Of a stretch of 64,000 bases of DNA, positions 34,038 through 42,397 are shown in pieces. How positions within the stretch are numbered: position 1 is the stretch's first letter; the number at the start of each line of letters is the position of its first letter. The notes beneath the pieces are model-generated. The model was not told the DNA's origin. It saw nothing but the letters and a program-made list of their open reading frames with translations, and did no database searches. This stretch comes from Mycobacterium decipiens. Lineage in GTDB: Bacteria; Actinomycetota; Actinomycetes; Mycobacteriales; Mycobacteriaceae. Location of the stretch: positions 5,208,001 through 5,272,000 of the forward strand of contig NZ_OY970459.1 in NCBI RefSeq assembly GCF_963853665.1. The letters run 5' to 3'. The translations under genes and the position numbers were made by a program.

Positions 34038-34406
34038 TTATGCCGATTGGGCAGACACCCGGTGGTCACGCACGGGGTAACCGTTGCGCTCGGCCAGAGA
34101 CCGCAGCTGACCCAACGCGAACGCCCGCGCCCGGCCCGCTTCGGGAATCACGACGCCCGCCCACAGTCCTTCCGCACCCGCGGACTCGACGGCGTCGCGG
34201 GCACACATCCACCTGCGCGGACAGGCCCGGCACAGGGTCTTGGCCTCGTCGTCGGGAGTTGTCGTCCAGCGATCGGGGTCTTGCGTGCAAACGCCGAGCG
34301 GGACCTCGAACAGGGCGATGGCGGTCATATCTACGTTCCTCCAGAAAGCGTTGCAGGTTTGTAGCTTCTGCCACGGAAGCGTATCCCACCAACCATCGCG
34401 TTGCAA
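34038..34406 (-). CDS. whiB6: WhiB6 Fe-S regulator (N-terminus uncertain)
   Basis: WhiB-family [4Fe-4S] transcription factor that in M. tuberculosis controls ESX-1 genes in response to redox state. The cluster cysteines are in TCNAFW, CRACPRRWMC, and a further Cys in GVCTQDPD. The WhiB turn is GLWAGVV. From NAFWRNVDM onward it matches M. tuberculosis WhiB6. Upstream, the codons corresponding to its MRYAFAAEAT are in a different frame because of one extra base near TGCAGGTTTGT. The only in-frame start keeping the first Cys is TTG 34406, which follows a TAA by one codon. A shorter start would lose that Cys. Confidence 0.85.
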   Translation of the reverse strand: MQRDGWWDTLPWQKLQTCNAFWRNVDMTAIALFEVPLGVCTQDPDRWTTTPDDEAKTLCRACPRRWMCARDAVESAGAEGLWAGVVIPEAGRARAFALGQLRSLAERNGYPVRDHRVSAQSA

Positions 34407-34793
34407 CAGTTAACGCTTTCCGCTGGCCAGCAGTGCTACGGCTCCGGTTCCGCGAGGTCTCAGTGTAGTTGGACATTCCTCTTCGGCCACGGCATATATG
34501 CTGTTAATCAGCTGTGTATCTGGTCGAACGGGCGTGGACCCGGCCGCCCGGAGCGGTACTCCCAGGATAGAAACTGTTCCTGGCTGCCACACTTCGAGGT
34601 AAGCTGAACCGTAGCGGCAGTCCGGTTTAACCGAGTTTTGGTCAACAGGCGCTGGGTAGCGGGCCGTCGCGGCTACGGATCCAAAAACGTAGCGAAGCCA
34701 TAGCATTAGAAGGGTGCAACGGTTAAGATGATGGCCGGTGGATCACCGGCCATCCAGCCCTCCCTAATGCCCACGAGCGAGGAACCGACGTAG
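34407..34793. other. whiB6 / FHA-protein divergent control region
   Basis: About 390 bp without a supported gene, containing a PhoP-type direct repeat (separate entry) about 95 bp from the whiB6 start. Near 34500 AT-rich sequence (GGCATATATGCTGTTAATCA) fits a promoter. The remaining part toward the FHA gene contains no recognised element. Confidence 0.5.
34500..34517 (-). promoter_or_regulatory. PhoP-box-like direct repeat upstream of whiB6
   Basis: On the minus strand, ACACAGC-TGAT-TAACAGC matches the PhoP box TCACAGC-N4-TCACAGC at 12 of 14 positions with the correct 4-bp spacing. It lies about 94-111 bp upstream of the whiB6 start, oriented toward it. PhoP control of whiB6 is known in M. 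tuberculosis. Confidence 0.65.
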
Positions 34794-35906
34794 ATGCCGA
34801 ACGTTGAGTCGAATGCCGGGCCAGCACTGCTGGTCGTGCACAGCGGCGACGCATCGCACACGATCGAGCCTCGCGGCGACCTCGTGGCCATTGGCCGCGC
34901 GCGTGCGGCCGGCGTACAAATCCACGATTCGCAGATCTCTCAGTTACATCTGCAAGCGGTATCCGATGATGGACGGTGGCGGATCGTCGACGACAGCCCA
35001 AGCGGTATGTTCGTCGACGGACGACGCAGAAGCTCGGTGACCGTCAGCGACAGAACCATCGTCCGGTTCGGCGATCCCACTGGAGGCAAGGCGTTGACGT
35101 TCGAAGTCGTCAGGCCGTCGGATTCCACCGCACAGCGCGGCCGTGAAAAACCACCAGCGGGCGACTCGGACGGTCAAACAACCACCGCCCAGACCGGCGC
35201 ACCGGATCCCGGTGTGGTTCGCGCAGGGGCGGCCGCTGCCGCGCGCCGGCGCGAACTCGACATCAGTCAGCGCAGCCTGGCGGCAGACGGGATCATCAAC
35301 GCGGGTGCGCTCATCGCCTTCGAAAAGGGCCGCAGCTGGCCCCGGGAACGAACCCGCGCCAAGCTCGAAGAAGTGTTGCAGTGGCCCGCAGGGACCATCA
35401 CCCGCATCCGCCGCGGTGAGCCCGCAGAGCCCACAGCAACCCCCGATGCACCCCCGGGCGTCCGGCCCGCGGACGGCCCGGCGTCGTTGATCGCGCAGGC
35501 CGTCAATGCCGCCGTCGACGGATGCAGTCTGGCCATCGCATCGTTACCGCCGACCGAGGATCCCGAGTTCACCGAACGGGCGGCGCCGATTCTTGCTGAT
35601 TTGCGTCAGCTTGAGGCGATAGCGGTCCAAGCGACCCGCATCAGCCGGATTACCCCGGAATTGATCAAAGCGCTGGGCGCGGTACGCCGCCACCATGACG
35701 AATTAATGAGGCTGGGAGCAACCGCCCCAGGTGCCACGCTGGCGCAACGTTTATATGCTGCCCGGCGGCGCGCGAACCTTTCCACACTGGAGACTGCACA
35801 AGCAGCCGGCGTCACGGAAGAAATGATCGTCCGCGCTGAAGCCGAGGAGGAGTTACCCGCGGAAGCCGCCGAGGCGATCGAAGCGCTGATCAGTCAGATC
35901 AATTGA
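34794..35906 (+). CDS. FHA-domain protein with helix-turn-helix regions (Rv3863 locus)
   Basis: 370-residue cytosolic protein at the Rv3863 position. Residues about 12-105 form an FHA phosphopeptide-binding domain: LVAIGRARAAGVQIHDSQISQLHLQ and GMFVDGRRRSSVTV show the Gly-Arg and Ser/His loops. Two XRE-like helix-turn-helix regions follow, at about 142-200 (RRRELDISQRSLAADGIINAG) and 320-360 (ARRRANLSTLETAQAAGVTEEMI). GAGGAA precedes ATG 34794. The combination suggests a phosphothreonine-responsive DNA-binding regulator, possibly for nearby ESX-1 genes; that is inference. Confidence 0.8.
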   Translation: MPNVESNAGPALLVVHSGDASHTIEPRGDLVAIGRARAAGVQIHDSQISQLHLQAVSDDGRWRIVDDSPSGMFVDGRRRSSVTVSDRTIVRFGDPTGGKALTFEVVRPSDSTAQRGREKPPAGDSDGQTTTAQTGAPDPGVVRAGAAAAARRRELDISQRSLAADGIINAGALIAFEKGRSWPRERTRAKLEEVLQWPAGTITRIRRGEPAEPTATPDAPPGVRPADGPASLIAQAVNAAVDGCSLAIASLPPTEDPEFTERAAPILADLRQLEAIAVQATRISRITPELIKALGAVRRHHDELMRLGATAPGATLAQRLYAARRRANLSTLETAQAAGVTEEMIVRAEAEEELPAEAAEAIEALISQIN

Positions 35907-36149
35907 GGTCGATGCCGGGCGCCCCCACAAGCACAAGCATGCCGGAACGCTCGGATCCAATGGTCCGGGGAGCGTTATCGTTGCCCCGATGTTTCGCCGT
36001 GCGATCAATCATGCTGCGCGCTCGAAAACCCCCGCCTCGTCAAAAAATTCGTGCATCGACCCCCGTCTGAGCGCTGCTAAGCTCAACGTGCAGAGCAAAG
36101 GTGCAGATAAAGACAGTGCACATGAACAGCGAGCGTGAGGAAGACGTAA

Positions 36150-37394
36150 ATGGCATCGGGTAGCGGTCTTTGCAAGTCGACCAGTAACTTCATCTGGGGC
36201 CAGTTGTTATTGCTGGGGGAGGGAATCCCAGACCCGGGCGACATATTCAACGCCGGTTCGTCTCTGTTCAAGCAAATCAGTGAGCAGATGGGGCTCGCCA
36301 TTCCGGGTACCAACTGGATCGGCCAAGCGGCGGAGGCCTATCTAAACCAGAACATCGCCCAACAACTTCGCGCGAAGGTGATGGGTGATCTCGACAAACT
36401 GACCGGCAACATGATTTCAAATCAGGCCGAATACGTCTCCAACACGCGCGACGTCCTGCGCGCAATGAAGAAGATGGTTGACGGAGTCTACAAAGCTTGT
36501 AAGAAACTAGAAAAAGTCTGGCTCATCGGCGACGCCCTATCGTGGGCACTCGCGATCCCGTCCTGCGGTCTGGCGATGGCCGTGGTCGGTGGCGCACTGC
36601 TCTATCTGACGATCATGACGCTGATGAACGCGACCAACCTGCAGGGGATTCTCGGCAGGCTGATCGAGATGTTGACGACCCTGCCCACCTTCCCCGGCCT
36701 ACCCGGCTTGCCCAGCCTCCCGGAGATCATCGACGGCCTCTGGCCGCCGAAGTTGCCCGAGATTCCCATCCCCGGCCTACCCAACATTCCGGGGTTGCCC
36801 GAGTTCAACTGGCCGCCCACCCCCGGCGGCCCGTTGTTCCCCGAGTTCCCGAACATCCCCGGGTTCCCCGGGTTCCCCTCGCTGCCCGGGATCCCCGGAT
36901 TCCCTTCTCTCCCCGGGATCCCCGGATTCCCCTCGTTGCCTGGGTTGCCCAGCATTCCCGATTTGTTCCCCGGCCTGCCTGGTCTGGGCGATCTGCTGCC
37001 CGGCGTGGGCAACTTGGGCAAGCTGCCCACCTGGACCGAGTTGGCCGCCTTGCCCGATTTCTTGGGCGGCTTCGCCGGCCTGCCCAGCTTGAGTTTCGGC
37101 AACCTGCTCGGCTTCGCCGGTTTGCCCACCGTGGGCCAGGTCACGGCGACCATGGGCCAGCTGCAACACCTGGTGGCTGCGGGCGGTGGGCCGGGTCAAC
37201 TGGCCAGCATGGGCGGCCAACAGGCACAAATGATCTCCTCGCAGGCCCAGCAGGGCGGCCAGCAGGCCACCCTGGTGAGCGACAAGAAGGAAGACGACGA
37301 GGGCGCCGCCGCAGGCATGACCGATGCGGAGCGCGCACCCATCGACGCTGGAACCGCAGCCCGGCGACCGAAGCCGGAGGGGACCGTCCTTTGA
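36150..37394 (+). CDS. espE: ESX-1 secretion-associated protein EspE
   Basis: 414-residue secreted ESX-1 substrate, first gene of the ESX-1 cluster. Residues 1-130 are helical and resemble EspA ([41 protein letters not shown]). A hydrophobic segment follows ([26 protein letters not shown]). The middle is a long Pro/Gly/Phe/Leu repeat region, including three back-to-back GIPGFPSLP units encoded at about 36880-36950. The C-terminus is Gln-rich then acidic. GAGGAAG lies 8 nt before the ATG. A -10-like TAAGCT is at 36077-36082. Confidence 0.95.
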   Translation: MASGSGLCKSTSNFIWGQLLLLGEGIPDPGDIFNAGSSLFKQISEQMGLAIPGTNWIGQAAEAYLNQNIAQQLRAKVMGDLDKLTGNMISNQAEYVSNTRDVLRAMKKMVDGVYKACKKLEKVWLIGDALSWALAIPSCGLAMAVVGGALLYLTIMTLMNATNLQGILGRLIEMLTTLPTFPGLPGLPSLPEIIDGLWPPKLPEIPIPGLPNIPGLPEFNWPPTPGGPLFPEFPNIPGFPGFPSLPGIPGFPSLPGIPGFPSLPGLPSIPDLFPGLPGLGDLLPGVGNLGKLPTWTELAALPDFLGGFAGLPSLSFGNLLGFAGLPTVGQVTATMGQLQHLVAAGGGPGQLASMGGQQAQMISSQAQQGGQQATLVSDKKEDDEGAAAGMTDAERAPIDAGTAARRPKPEGTVL

Positions 37395-37482
37395 CGCCGG
37401 GCAACCAGTCGCGGCAAGTCCATGCCATAGCGAGCCAAAGCCATAGCGAGTAGAAAGTTAAACGTAGAGGAGGGTCCAACCC

Positions 37483-37794
37483 ATGACAGGAATTCTCGGC
37501 GTCGTACCTTCGTTCCTGAAGGTGCTGGCGGGCATGCACAACCAGATCGTCGGCGATCTCAAGAAGGCGACCGATACGGTCTCCGGGATCAGCGGACGGG
37601 TCCAGATCACCCACGGTTCGTTCACTTCGAAATTCAATGACACTCTGCAAGAGTTCGAGACCACCCGCGCCAGCACGGGCACGGGTCTGCAGGGCGTCAC
37701 CGGCGGGCTGGCCAAGAATCTGCTTTCGGCGGCCAGCGCGTACCTCAACGCTGATGATGGCCTAGCCGGCGTTATCGACAAGATTTTTGGTTGA
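37483..37794 (+). CDS. espF: ESX-1 secretion-associated protein EspF
   Basis: 103-residue helical protein of the EspC/EspF (DUF2580) family. It starts [20 protein letters not shown] and keeps the [18 protein letters not shown] segment and the C-terminal [17 protein letters not shown]. The YLNAD sequence fits the YxxxD/E type VII secretion signal. It pairs with EspE as EspC pairs with EspA. AGAGGAGGG lies upstream. The stop is 2 bp before the espG1 GTG. Confidence 0.96.
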   Translation: MTGILGVVPSFLKVLAGMHNQIVGDLKKATDTVSGISGRVQITHGSFTSKFNDTLQEFETTRASTGTGLQGVTGGLAKNLLSAASAYLNADDGLAGVIDKIFG

Positions 37795-37796
37795 TC

Positions 37797-38648
37797 GTGA
37801 CAGGTCCGCTCGCTGCCGGCCGCGCGGGCACCGCCGACGACGTCGTGGGCGTCGAGTTGACCATCGACGGCATGTTGGTGATCGCCGACCGTTTGCACCT
37901 GGTCGATTTCCCTGTCACGCTTGGGATTCGACCCAACATCCCACAAGAGGATCTGCGAGACATCGTCTGGGAACAGGTGCAGCGTGACCTGACCGCGCAA
38001 GGAGTGCTGGACGTCCACGGGGAGCCCCAACCGACGGTCGCGGAGATGGTCGAAACCCTCAGTAGGCCCGACCGGACCCTGGAAGGTCGGTGGTGGCGGC
38101 GCGACCTGGGCGGCGTCATGGTCCGCTTTGTCGTGTGTCGCAGGGGCGACCGCCATGTGATCGCGGCACGCGACGGCGACATGTTCGTGCTGCAGCTGGT
38201 GGCAGCGCAGGTCGGCTTGGCGGGCATGGTGACAGCGGTGCTGGGACCTGCCGAACCCGCGAACGTCGAGCCGCTGACGGGTATGGCGACCGAGTTGGCC
38301 GAATGCACAACCGCGTCCCAGTTGGCGCAGTACGGCATCGCACCAGCCTCGGCCCGCATCTATGCCGAGGTCGTGGGCAACCCGACCAGCTGGGTGGAGA
38401 TCGTCGCGAGCCAACGCCACCCCGGTGGCACCACGACGCAGACCGACGCGGCCGCTGGTGTCCTGGACTCCAAGCTCGGCAGGTTGGTGTCGCTTCCCCG
38501 CCGTGTCGGCGGGGATCTGTACGGCAGCTTCCTGCCCGGCACTGAGCAGAACCTGCAGCGCGCGCTGGACAGCTTACTGGAGCTGCTCCCAGCGGGCGGT
38601 TGGTTGGACCACGCCTCAGATCACGCCCAAGCCTCGGTCCGAGGCTGA
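37797..38648 (+). CDS. espG1: ESX-1 chaperone EspG1
   Basis: 283-residue cytosolic chaperone that binds ESX-1 PE/PPE pairs such as PE35-PPE68. GTG 37797 gives VTGPLAAGRAGTADDVVGVE, as in M. tuberculosis; a TTG two codons upstream is less likely. The protein has no membrane segment. Recognisable blocks are VIADRLHLVDFPVTLGIRPN, GRWWRRDLGGVMVRFVV and LGRLVSLPRRVGGDLYGSF. It begins 2 bp after espF, implying coupling. Confidence 0.97.
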   Translation: MTGPLAAGRAGTADDVVGVELTIDGMLVIADRLHLVDFPVTLGIRPNIPQEDLRDIVWEQVQRDLTAQGVLDVHGEPQPTVAEMVETLSRPDRTLEGRWWRRDLGGVMVRFVVCRRGDRHVIAARDGDMFVLQLVAAQVGLAGMVTAVLGPAEPANVEPLTGMATELAECTTASQLAQYGIAPASARIYAEVVGNPTSWVEIVASQRHPGGTTTQTDAAAGVLDSKLGRLVSLPRRVGGDLYGSFLPGTEQNLQRALDSLLELLPAGGWLDHASDHAQASVRG

Positions 38649-38685
38649 CCACTCACTTTCCGCTACGACTTCAGAAAGGGGCGCC

Positions 38686-39237
38686 ATGGTGGACCTGCCC
38701 GGCAACGACGACGACCACGGTGATCTCTCCGCCTTGGATTTCACCGCCGCCGATACCGATGATGCGTCGACACTTGACGCCCTGGACGATTACGCGCCGG
38801 TCGAGACCGAGGACTCCGCGGCCGACCTGGATGCCCTGCATTCGCTAACCGAACGGGACGAAGAGCATGAGCTGGAGTTGTTCACGGTAGCCAACCCCCA
38901 GGGGTCGGTGTCGGTTACGGCCCTGATGGACGGCAAGATCCAACGTGTCGAGCTGAACGACAAAGTGACCAGCATGACCGAAGCGCAGCTCGCGGACGAG
39001 ATTTTCGTCATTGCGGATCTGGCCCGGCAAAAGGCTCGGGCCTCTCAATACACGTTCCTGGTGGAAAACATTGGTGAGCTGACGGACGAGGACCCAGAGG
39101 GCAGCGCCCTGCTACGTGAATTCGTGGGGATGACCCTGAATTTGCCGACGCCGGAAGAGGCTGCCGCGGCCGAAGCCGAAGTGTTCGCAACCCGTTACGA
39201 CGTCGATTACACCTCTCGATACAAAGCCGATGACTGA
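38686..39237 (+). CDS. espH: ESX-1 protein EspH
   Basis: 183-residue soluble, very acidic N-terminus (DDDHGDLSALDFTAADTDDAS) followed by a conserved C-terminal half resembling a small chaperone-like fold (ELELFTVANPQGSVSVTALMDGKIQRVEL; EAQLADEIFVIADLARQKARASQYTF). In M. marinum and M. tuberculosis EspH is needed for secretion of some Esp substrates. AGAAAGGGG precedes ATG 38686. Its end overlaps eccA1 by 8 bp. Confidence 0.95.
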   Translation: MVDLPGNDDDHGDLSALDFTAADTDDASTLDALDDYAPVETEDSAADLDALHSLTERDEEHELELFTVANPQGSVSVTALMDGKIQRVELNDKVTSMTEAQLADEIFVIADLARQKARASQYTFLVENIGELTDEDPEGSALLREFVGMTLNLPTPEEAAAAEAEVFATRYDVDYTSRYKADD

Positions 39238-40951
39238 TCGCTTGGCCAATCTGTTCGAAAGCGCCGTCAGCATGTTGCCGATGTCAGAGGCGCGGTCACT
39301 GGATCTGTTCACCGAGATCACCAATTACGACGAATCCGCTTGCGACGCATGGATCGGCCGGATCCGGTGTGGAGACACAGACCGGGTGACGCTGTTTCGC
39401 GCCTGGTATTCGCGCCGCAACTTCGGGCAGTTGTCGGGGTCGGTCCAAATCTCGATGAACACCCTGGGGGCGAGGGTTGCGATCGGCGGCCTGTACGGCG
39501 ACATCACCTATCCGGTCACGTCGCCGCTGGCGATCACCATGGGGTTTGCCGCGTGCGAAGCCGGGCAGGGCAATTACGCCGACGCGATGGAAGCCCTTGA
39601 GGCTACCCCCGTCGCCGGCTCCGAGCACCTGGTGGCGTGGCTGAAGGCGGTGGTTTACGGCGCGGCTGAACGCTGGACCGACGTGATTGACGACGTCAAG
39701 GGCGCCGGAAAATGGCCGGACAAGTTTTTGGCCGGTGCGGCCGGGGTGGCGCACGGCGTCGCCGCGGCAAACCTGGGCTTGTTCACCGAGGCCGAACGCC
39801 GACTCACCGAAGCCAACGACTCGCCAGCAGGTGAAGCGTGTGCGCGCGCCATCGCGTGGTATCTGGCGATGGCACGCCGCAGCCAGGGCAACGAAGACGC
39901 CGCGGTGGCGCTGCTGGAATGGTTGCAGACCACTCACCCTGAGCCCAAAGTGGCAGCGGCGCTGAAGGATCCGTCCTATCGGTTGAAGACGACCACCACC
40001 GAACAGATCGCCTCACGCGCCGATCCGTGGGATCCGGGCAGTGTCGTGACCGACAACTCCGGTCGGGAGCGGCTGCTCGCCGAGGCCCAAGCCGAACTGG
40101 ATCGCCAGATCGGTCTCACCCGGGTCAAGAATCAGATTGAGCGCTACCGAGCGGCAACAATGATGGCCCGCGTTCGCGAAGCCAAGGGTATGAAGGTTGC
40201 CCAGCCCAGCAAGCACATGATTTTTACCGGACCACCCGGAACCGGCAAGACCACGATCGCGCGGGTGGTGGCCAACATCCTGGCTGGCTTGGGCGTCATA
40301 GCCGAACCGAAACTCGTCGAGACGTCGCGCAAGGACTTCGTGGCCGAGTACGAGGGACAGTCGGCGGTCAAGACCGCTAAAACGATCGATCAGGCGCTGG
40401 GCGGCGTGCTGTTCATCGACGAAGCCTATGCGCTCGTCCAGGAACGGGACGGGCGCACCGATCCGTTCGGTCAAGAGGCGCTGGACACACTGCTGGCGCG
40501 GATGGAGAACGACCGGGACCGGCTGGTGGTGATCATCGCCGGTTACAGCTCGGACATTGATCGGCTGCTGGAAACCAATGAGGGTCTGCGGTCGCGCTTC
40601 GCCACTCGCATCGAGTTCGACACCTATTCCCCTGAAGAGCTCCTCGAAATCGCCAAAGTCATTGCCGCTGCTGATGACTCGGCATTGAGCGTAGAAGCGG
40701 CCGAAAACTTTCTGGAGGCCGCCAAGCTGTTGGATCAGCGCACGTTGCGCGGCCGGCCCGCGCTCGATGTCGCCGGCAACGGTCGGTACGCGCGCCAGCT
40801 CGTGGAGGCCAGCGAGCAGTGCCGGGACATGCGCCTGGCCCAGGTCCTCGATATCGACACGCTCGACGAGGACCGGCTTCGCGAGATCAACGGAGCGGAT
40901 ATGACCGAGGCGATCGCCGCGGTGCACGGGCACCTGAACATGAGAGAATGA
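39230..40951 (+). CDS. eccA1: ESX-1 AAA+ ATPase EccA1
   Basis: 573-residue cytosolic AAA+ ATPase of the CbxX/CfqX group. The N-terminal about 280 residues form a TPR-like helical domain. The Walker A motif GPPGTGKT is at residues 334-341, Walker B is GVLFIDEAYAL, and sensor/arginine-finger segments follow (EGLRSRFATRIEFDTYSPEEL). It is thought to release EspG chaperones from PE/PPE substrates. Overlaps espH by 8 bp and ends 3 bp before eccB1, part of one operon. Same length as M. tuberculosis EccA1. Confidence 0.98.
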   Translation: MTDRLANLFESAVSMLPMSEARSLDLFTEITNYDESACDAWIGRIRCGDTDRVTLFRAWYSRRNFGQLSGSVQISMNTLGARVAIGGLYGDITYPVTSPLAITMGFAACEAGQGNYADAMEALEATPVAGSEHLVAWLKAVVYGAAERWTDVIDDVKGAGKWPDKFLAGAAGVAHGVAAANLGLFTEAERRLTEANDSPAGEACARAIAWYLAMARRSQGNEDAAVALLEWLQTTHPEPKVAAALKDPSYRLKTTTTEQIASRADPWDPGSVVTDNSGRERLLAEAQAELDRQIGLTRVKNQIERYRAATMMARVREAKGMKVAQPSKHMIFTGPPGTGKTTIARVVANILAGLGVIAEPKLVETSRKDFVAEYEGQSAVKTAKTIDQALGGVLFIDEAYALVQERDGRTDPFGQEALDTLLARMENDRDRLVVIIAGYSSDIDRLLETNEGLRSRFATRIEFDTYSPEELLEIAKVIAAADDSALSVEAAENFLEAAKLLDQRTLRGRPALDVAGNGRYARQLVEASEQCRDMRLAQVLDIDTLDEDRLREINGADMTEAIAAVHGHLNMRE

Positions 40952-40954
40952 GCC

Positions 40955-42397
40955 ATGGGGCTTCGCCTGACCACCAAGGTTCAGGTTAGCGGCTGGCGTT
41001 TCCTGTTACGCCGGCTCGAGCATGCCATCGTGCGCCGTGACACCCGGATGTTCGACGACCCGCTGCAGTTCTACAGCCGGTCGGTCGCTCTTGGCATCGT
41101 CGTCGCGGTGCTGATTCTGGCGGGCGCCGCGCTGCTGGCCTACTTTAAACCACAGGGCAAGCTCGGCGGCACCAGCCTGCTCACCGACCGCGCGACCAAC
41201 CAGCTTTATGTGATCCTGTCGGGACAGTTGCATCCGGTCTACAACCTGACTTCGGCGCGGCTGGTGCTGGGCAACCCGGCCACCCCGGCCACCGTGAAGT
41301 CCTCCGAATTGAGCAAGCTGCCCATGGGCCAGACCATCGGCATCCCCGGCGCCCCCTACGCCACCCCCGTTTCGGGGGGCAGCACCTCGATCTGGACCCT
41401 GTGCGACACCGTCGCCCGAGCCGACACCGCGTCCCCGGCGGTGCAGACAGCGGTCATCGCGATGCCGCTGGTGATCGATCCCGCGATCGATCCGCTGCAG
41501 GCCAACCAGGCGGTGCTGGTGTCCTATCAGGACCGGACGTGGATCGTCACGCACAAGGGACGCCACGCCATCGATCTGACCGACCGGGCCCTCACCTCGT
41601 CGATGGGGATACCCGTGACCGCCAGGGCGACCCCGATCTCGGAGGGCATGTTCAACGCGCTACCCGACATGGGGTCCTGGCAGCTGCCGCCGATACCGGC
41701 CGCCGGCGCGCCCAACGATCTGGGGTTACCTGCCGATCTGGTGATCGGGTCGGTATTCCAGATCCACACCGACAAGGGGCCCCAATACTATGTGGTGCTG
41801 CCCGATGGCATCGCGCAGGTCAACGCGACGACCGCGGCGGCGCTGCGCGCCACCCAGTCACACGGACTGGTGGCGCCTCCCGCGATGGTGCCCAGCCTGG
41901 TCGTCAGAATTCCAGAGCGCGTTTACGGCTCGCCGCTGCCCGACGAACCGCTCAAGATTGTGTCCCGGCCCGAGGATCCCACGCTGTGCTGGTCGTGGGA
42001 GCGCAGCGCCGGTGACCAATCGCCGCGGACCACAGTGCTGTCCGGCCGGCATCTACCGATACCGCCGTCGGCGATGAACATGGGAATTAAGCAGATCCAT
42101 GGGACGGCAACCATTTTCCTGGACGGCGGGAAGTTCGTGGCGTTGCAGTCCCCGGATCCCCGCTACACCGAATCGATGTATTACGTCGATCCGCAGGGCG
42201 TGCGTTACGGGGTGCCCGACGCCGACGCGGCCAAGGCGCTGGGTCTGAGCTCGCCCCAGAACGCCCCCTGGGAGATCGTCCGACTCCTGGTTGACGGCCC
42301 GGTGCTGTCCAAGGATGCCGCCCTGCTCGAGCACGATACCCTGCCGGCCGACCCAAGCCCCCGAAAAGTTCCCGCCGGAGCGTCCGGAGCACCCTGA
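40955..42397 (+). CDS. eccB1: ESX-1 membrane component EccB1
   Basis: 480-residue single-pass core component of the ESX-1 translocon. The cytosolic N-terminus (about 40 residues) begins [32 protein letters not shown], followed by a transmembrane helix ([20 protein letters not shown], about 44-63). The large periplasmic domain has the family repeat structure; two cysteines (LCDTVAR, PTLCWSW) can form the conserved disulfide. Some EccB proteins show ATPase activity. Its stop overlaps the eccCa1 ATG by one base. Confidence 0.97.
   Translation: MGLRLTTKVQVSGWRFLLRRLEHAIVRRDTRMFDDPLQFYSRSVALGIVVAVLILAGAALLAYFKPQGKLGGTSLLTDRATNQLYVILSGQLHPVYNLTSARLVLGNPATPATVKSSELSKLPMGQTIGIPGAPYATPVSGGSTSIWTLCDTVARADTASPAVQTAVIAMPLVIDPAIDPLQANQAVLVSYQDRTWIVTHKGRHAIDLTDRALTSSMGIPVTARATPISEGMFNALPDMGSWQLPPIPAAGAPNDLGLPADLVIGSVFQIHTDKGPQYYVVLPDGIAQVNATTAAALRATQSHGLVAPPAMVPSLVVRIPERVYGSPLPDEPLKIVSRPEDPTLCWSWERSAGDQSPRTTVLSGRHLPIPPSAMNMGIKQIHGTATIFLDGGKFVALQSPDPRYTESMYYVDPQGVRYGVPDADAAKALGLSSPQNAPWEIVRLLVDGPVLSKDAALLEHDTLPADPSPRKVPAGASGAP

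Noticed and set aside
37458..38420. Antisense ORF of 320 codons opposite espF/espG1
   Set aside because: Shadow of strongly conserved espF and espG1, no ribosome site and no recognisable family.
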